Positions 6,633 to 8,699 of a stretch of DNA of 8,699 nucleotides are shown here, piece after piece. Position 1 is the first letter of the stretch; every line of letters starts with the position of its first letter. The position numbers and the translations under genes were made by a program. Origin of the DNA: Paludibacter sp. GTDB lineage: Bacteria > Bacteroidota > Bacteroidia > Bacteroidales > Paludibacteraceae. The stretch lies in assembly GCA_009787075.1 (NCBI GenBank), contig WRGS01000170.1:1-8699 (forward strand), written 5' to 3'. A model generated the notes under the pieces. The model made no database searches and had not been told where the DNA came from. It saw only the letters and a list, made by a program, of their open reading frames with translations.

Positions 6633-6668
6633 ATGGGCAAATCTTTATTGTCAGATAAAGTTTATTAA
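6633..6668 (+). CDS. Possible 11-codon upstream ORF (leader peptide)
   Basis: Within the leader of the PCMD lipoprotein gene, ATG at 6633 opens an 11-residue frame, MGKSLLSDKVY, ending in TAA at 6666-6668, 11 bp before the ATG of the main gene. It lies downstream of the predicted transcription start, so it would be transcribed. Chance occurrence is quite possible because no conservation data are available. Confidence 0.2.
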   Translation: MGKSLLSDKVY

Positions 6669-6679
6669 TTAAAACAACA

Positions 6680-7807
6680 ATGAAACATTTAATACTTTTT
6701 TTATTGGTTTTATGCTTTGCAGCGTGTCAAAGCGGCGTTTTACTTGATTCGGAGGCAGATATTGTGAATGTAATTTTACCTTCGCAAATGCTCACAGGCA
6801 AACCTGTTATTACAAATAATGAAGTGCGCATACCTTCGCTTGCTGTTACCGCCGCTCAAATAGAGCAACTAAAAGAACAGTTGCTGTCGCTTGAACCGCA
6901 ATTTGAACTTACGCCCGGAGCAAAAATTTTGAACGCTACAACTCCGCGCGATTTTACGCACCCACAGGAATATACGGTTGTTTCCGAAGACGGAAAATGG
7001 ACGAAAACCTATAAATTTTCGTTTGTTTCGGAACGTTTGGATATTAATTTCTTTGATTTTTCAAATTTTGATACTGCTAATAAATATGTTGAATTTTACG
7101 AACTTTCCGGTAGCGAAAAATTTAATATATGGGCAAGCGGCAATGTGGGGTTTGCTATTACAGCAGGCGATGCCGCTGCTGATGCTTACCCAACTTTTGC
7201 CACTGCAAGCGGAAAAGTTGGCTATGGCGCAAAACTTGTAACCCGCTCAACAGGCAGTTTGGGGGCAATGGCAAAAATGCCTTTTGCTGCAGGAAATCTG
7301 TTTCTCGGTAATTTTGATCTTTCCTGTGCAATGTCAAGACCGCTCGATGCTACGCAGTTTGGAGTTCTGACAACGATGAATAAACCTGTAAAAGTTGGAC
7401 TTTGGTGCAAATACCACGCAGGCGATGTTTATAAAAACCAACAAGGAGAGGTAGTACAAAAAACAGACAAGCCAAACATTTATGCCGTTCTTTATCAAGC
7501 AAAAACCGATACTCAGGGCAAACCTATAAAACTCAACGGAAACAACGTTATGACAGACAATTCAATTATATGCATCGCGGTTTTAAGTGAACAGCAGGCA
7601 GATTTTATTAAAGTAAATAATATTGAAACAGACGATTATAAATATATTGAAATTCCTTTTGAAGACCGCGCTGTGCAATTTGACCCCGAAAAGCAAATGA
7701 ACGGAAAATATTATTTTACAATAGTGTTTTCTTCAAGTTTTTACGGCGATTTTTTTGAAGGCGCAGTTGGCAGCACTCTTTGCGTTGATGAAGTGAAGAT
7801 TTTTTGA
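6680..7807 (+). CDS. PCMD-domain lipoprotein, probable surface or periplasmic carbohydrate-related protein
   Basis: The 375-residue protein begins with a lipoprotein signal peptide ending in FAAC, with Cys16 as the probable lipidated residue. Residues about 24-115 resemble the Ig-like domain often found ahead of PCMD domains: a segment around ILPSQ, then FELTPGAKI and DFTHPQEYTVVSEDGKW (residues 91-107). Residues about 120-375 resemble the PCMD (putative carbohydrate metabolism) domain of Bacteroidetes lipoproteins: the FFDFSNFDTANKY opening, the middle stretch KMPFAAGNLFLGNF, the PVKVGLWCKY strand, and the end YFTIVFSSSFYGDFFEGAVGS followed by LCVDEVKI. The family is thought to take part in glycan binding or breakdown, but no catalytic residues can be named here and the function is unproven. 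No SusC/SusD genes are next to it. It has its own promoter after mrdA and converges on nuoK with an 11-bp gap (7808-7818) and no hairpin terminator between them. ATG at 6680 is the only sensible start. Confidence 0.72.
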   Translation: MKHLILFLLVLCFAACQSGVLLDSEADIVNVILPSQMLTGKPVITNNEVRIPSLAVTAAQIEQLKEQLLSLEPQFELTPGAKILNATTPRDFTHPQEYTVVSEDGKWTKTYKFSFVSERLDINFFDFSNFDTANKYVEFYELSGSEKFNIWASGNVGFAITAGDAAADAYPTFATASGKVGYGAKLVTRSTGSLGAMAKMPFAAGNLFLGNFDLSCAMSRPLDATQFGVLTTMNKPVKVGLWCKYHAGDVYKNQQGEVVQKTDKPNIYAVLYQAKTDTQGKPIKLNGNNVMTDNSIICIAVLSEQQADFIKVNNIETDDYKYIEIPFEDRAVQFDPEKQMNGKYYFTIVFSSSFYGDFFEGAVGSTLCVDEVKIF

Positions 7808-7818
7808 TTTCACCAAAT

Positions 7819-8160
7819 TTAATTTTTCATTTCATTAATTTTTTCTACATCAATATCGTTTAAATTTCTGTAAATATTAATGATAATTGCAATGGCAACA
7901 GCCGTTTCGCAAGCGGCGATTGCTATGGCAAAAATTGTGAAAAACATTCCTTCCAAATGTTCGGGATACAGATAGCGGTTGAAAACTGCAAAATTCAAAT
8001 CCGCGCCATTGAGCATCAATTCAATAGAAATAAGCATCATAAGCAGGTTTTTGCGCGTCAAAAAACCATACACGCCCGCAAAAAACATTACCAATGCCAC
8101 CGCCAAATATGCTATCATTGGAATTTGTCCCGATAAAAAATCTATAATATAATTGAACAT
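7819..8160 (-). CDS. nuoK: NADH-quinone oxidoreductase subunit K
   Basis: This is a 113-residue, three-span membrane subunit of respiratory complex I, part of the antiporter-like proton path next to NuoJ. Membrane segments are about 13-33, 38-61 and 72-97. The conserved membrane carboxylates are present: Glu47 in MLISIELMLNGADLNF and Glu85 in FAIAIAACETAVAIAI, corresponding to Glu36 and Glu72 of the E. coli protein. The FLTRKNLL loop (33-40) and FNRYLYPEHLEGMFF fit Bacteroidales homologues. The ATG at 8160 gives about 14 residues more than usual; Met15 (ATG at 8118) matches the common NuoK start better, and no ribosome binding site decides between them. nuoJ lies upstream across a 71-bp gap with a hairpin. 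nuoL, the usual next gene, does not follow: the next gene is convergent. Confidence 0.93.
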   Translation of the reverse strand: MFNYIIDFLSGQIPMIAYLAVALVMFFAGVYGFLTRKNLLMMLISIELMLNGADLNFAVFNRYLYPEHLEGMFFTIFAIAIAACETAVAIAIIINIYRNLNDIDVEKINEMKN

Positions 8161-8201
8161 AATTTTTTTTACTGAAAATAATTTTTAAATCTATAAATTT
8201 T

Positions 8202-8222
8202 AAAACATTAACACAATGTTTT
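8202..8222. other. 8-bp perfect hairpin between nuoJ and nuoK
   Basis: AAAACATT (8202-8209), a 5-base loop, and AATGTTTT (8215-8222) form a perfect inverted repeat in the 71-bp gap between nuoJ and nuoK. The remainder of the gap is A+T-rich. The stem has only one G-C pair per arm and lacks a typical T-run on the minus strand, so it is a weak candidate for a processing or attenuation site and could be chance in AT-rich DNA. Confidence 0.4.
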
Positions 8223-8231
8223 GTCATTAAA

Positions 8232-8699
8232 TTATCTTTTTCTTGCAACCATCACCGCACCCACAATGCAGGCAAGCAACAAAATACTGATTAATTCAAA
8301 AGCGAGCAAATACTGAAATTTATCTGTTCCCATAAGTTGCGTTCCGAGTTGCTGTGTCGGCAGTTCGGTTTGGGCAACATAATTAATTACCTGATTTATA
8401 TTAAAATAAATAATCGCTCCGCAAAGAGTAATTCCCACTAAAGCCGCAATTAAAGCTACGCCGCGTTTTTTCCAATTCTCTTTTGGAACAGAAACGCCCG
8501 GCTTATGCGTAAGCATAATTCCAAAAATAAACAGCACCATAACGCCGCCCGCATAAACCGCAATTTGTACAGCCATAAGGAAATTATAATTAAGCAAAAG
8601 GTAAAGTCCCGCCACACAAAGCAATACGAATAGCAAAAATGTTGCAGCACGAATAATGTGGCGCGTTGTAACTGCCATTATTGAGCAAACAACAATCAC
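8232..8699 (-). CDS. nuoJ: NADH-quinone oxidoreductase subunit J, N-terminus beyond window
   Basis: The frame is open from the window edge to TAA at 8232-8234, giving 155 residues. A GTG stands at the very edge (8699-8697), but it is probably an internal Val. The visible chain starts inside the first membrane helix (VIVVCSIMAVTTRHIIRAA), and family members usually have about 10-15 more residues. NuoJ is a five-helix membrane subunit of complex I. The signature FLMAVQIAVYAGGVMVLFIF (40-59) is the third helix, which contains the pi-bulge linked to coupling of quinone reduction with proton transfer. The other helices are at about 16-34, 80-102 and 130-151. It is cotranscribed with nuoK by position. 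Codon use and composition match the rest of the window. Confidence 0.92.
   Translation of the reverse strand: MIVVCSIMAVTTRHIIRAATFLLFVLLCVAGLYLLLNYNFLMAVQIAVYAGGVMVLFIFGIMLTHKPGVSVPKENWKKRGVALIAALVGITLCGAIIYFNINQVINYVAQTELPTQQLGTQLMGTDKFQYLLAFELISILLLACIVGAVMVARKR

Noticed and set aside
8697..8699. GTG at the window edge as the nuoJ start codon
   Set aside because: The first visible residues are already within the first membrane helix and family members are longer at the N-terminus, so the gene is treated as cut by the edge.
1..8699. CRISPR arrays, tRNA or rRNA genes, transposases, phage or defence genes
   Set aside because: No regularly spaced repeats, cloverleaf-like segments, rRNA signatures or mobile-element protein motifs were seen on either strand.

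Overview
The window reads as chromosomal DNA of a member of the Bacteroidota, most likely Bacteroidia. The base composition is AT-rich, there are almost no Shine-Dalgarno sequences, and TAnnTTTG-type -7 promoter boxes precede five genes. The gene content also fits: a PCMD-family lipoprotein, a Bacteroidales-like NuoK, MreD of the Bacteroidetes type, and a LysE-family exporter with the PLGPIG motif. I see no tRNA, rRNA, CRISPR array, insertion sequence or phage gene. All the protein genes look intact except the two cut by the window edges.

Left part (1-2192, minus strand): a lipoprotein L,D-transpeptidase of the YcbB/LdtD type, whose catalytic end lies outside the window, is preceded by a LolC/LolE/FtsX-like ABC transporter permease. 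The permease shares a divergent promoter region (2193-2268) with a plus-strand LysE-family exporter. That region is built as a perfect 13-bp inverted repeat, each arm of which carries a -7 box.

Middle part (2269-6582, plus strand): the LysE-family exporter is followed after 25 bp by an NtrC-class response regulator. The regulator has no C-terminal HTH and a degenerate GAFTGA loop. Next, behind its own promoter, comes the cell-elongation pair mreD and mrdA (PBP2). Both start with TTG, and a GC-rich hairpin repeat separates them. The usual neighbours mreB, mreC and rodA are not adjacent.

Right part (6583-8699): a well-formed promoter abutting the mrdA stop codon drives a PCMD-domain lipoprotein. 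This gene converges, with an 11-bp gap, on nuoJ-nuoK, which encode two small membrane subunits of respiratory complex I. The nuo run stops at nuoK, so nuoL does not follow as it does in most genomes.

Three genes or gene pairs concern the envelope: peptidoglycan cross-linking (L,D-transpeptidase, PBP2), the elongasome (MreD, PBP2), and possibly lipoprotein release or lipid export (permease). The rest is housekeeping. I found no convincing new defence, mobile or biosynthetic system. The points worth checking are regulatory architecture, operon breaks and the unusual response regulator.
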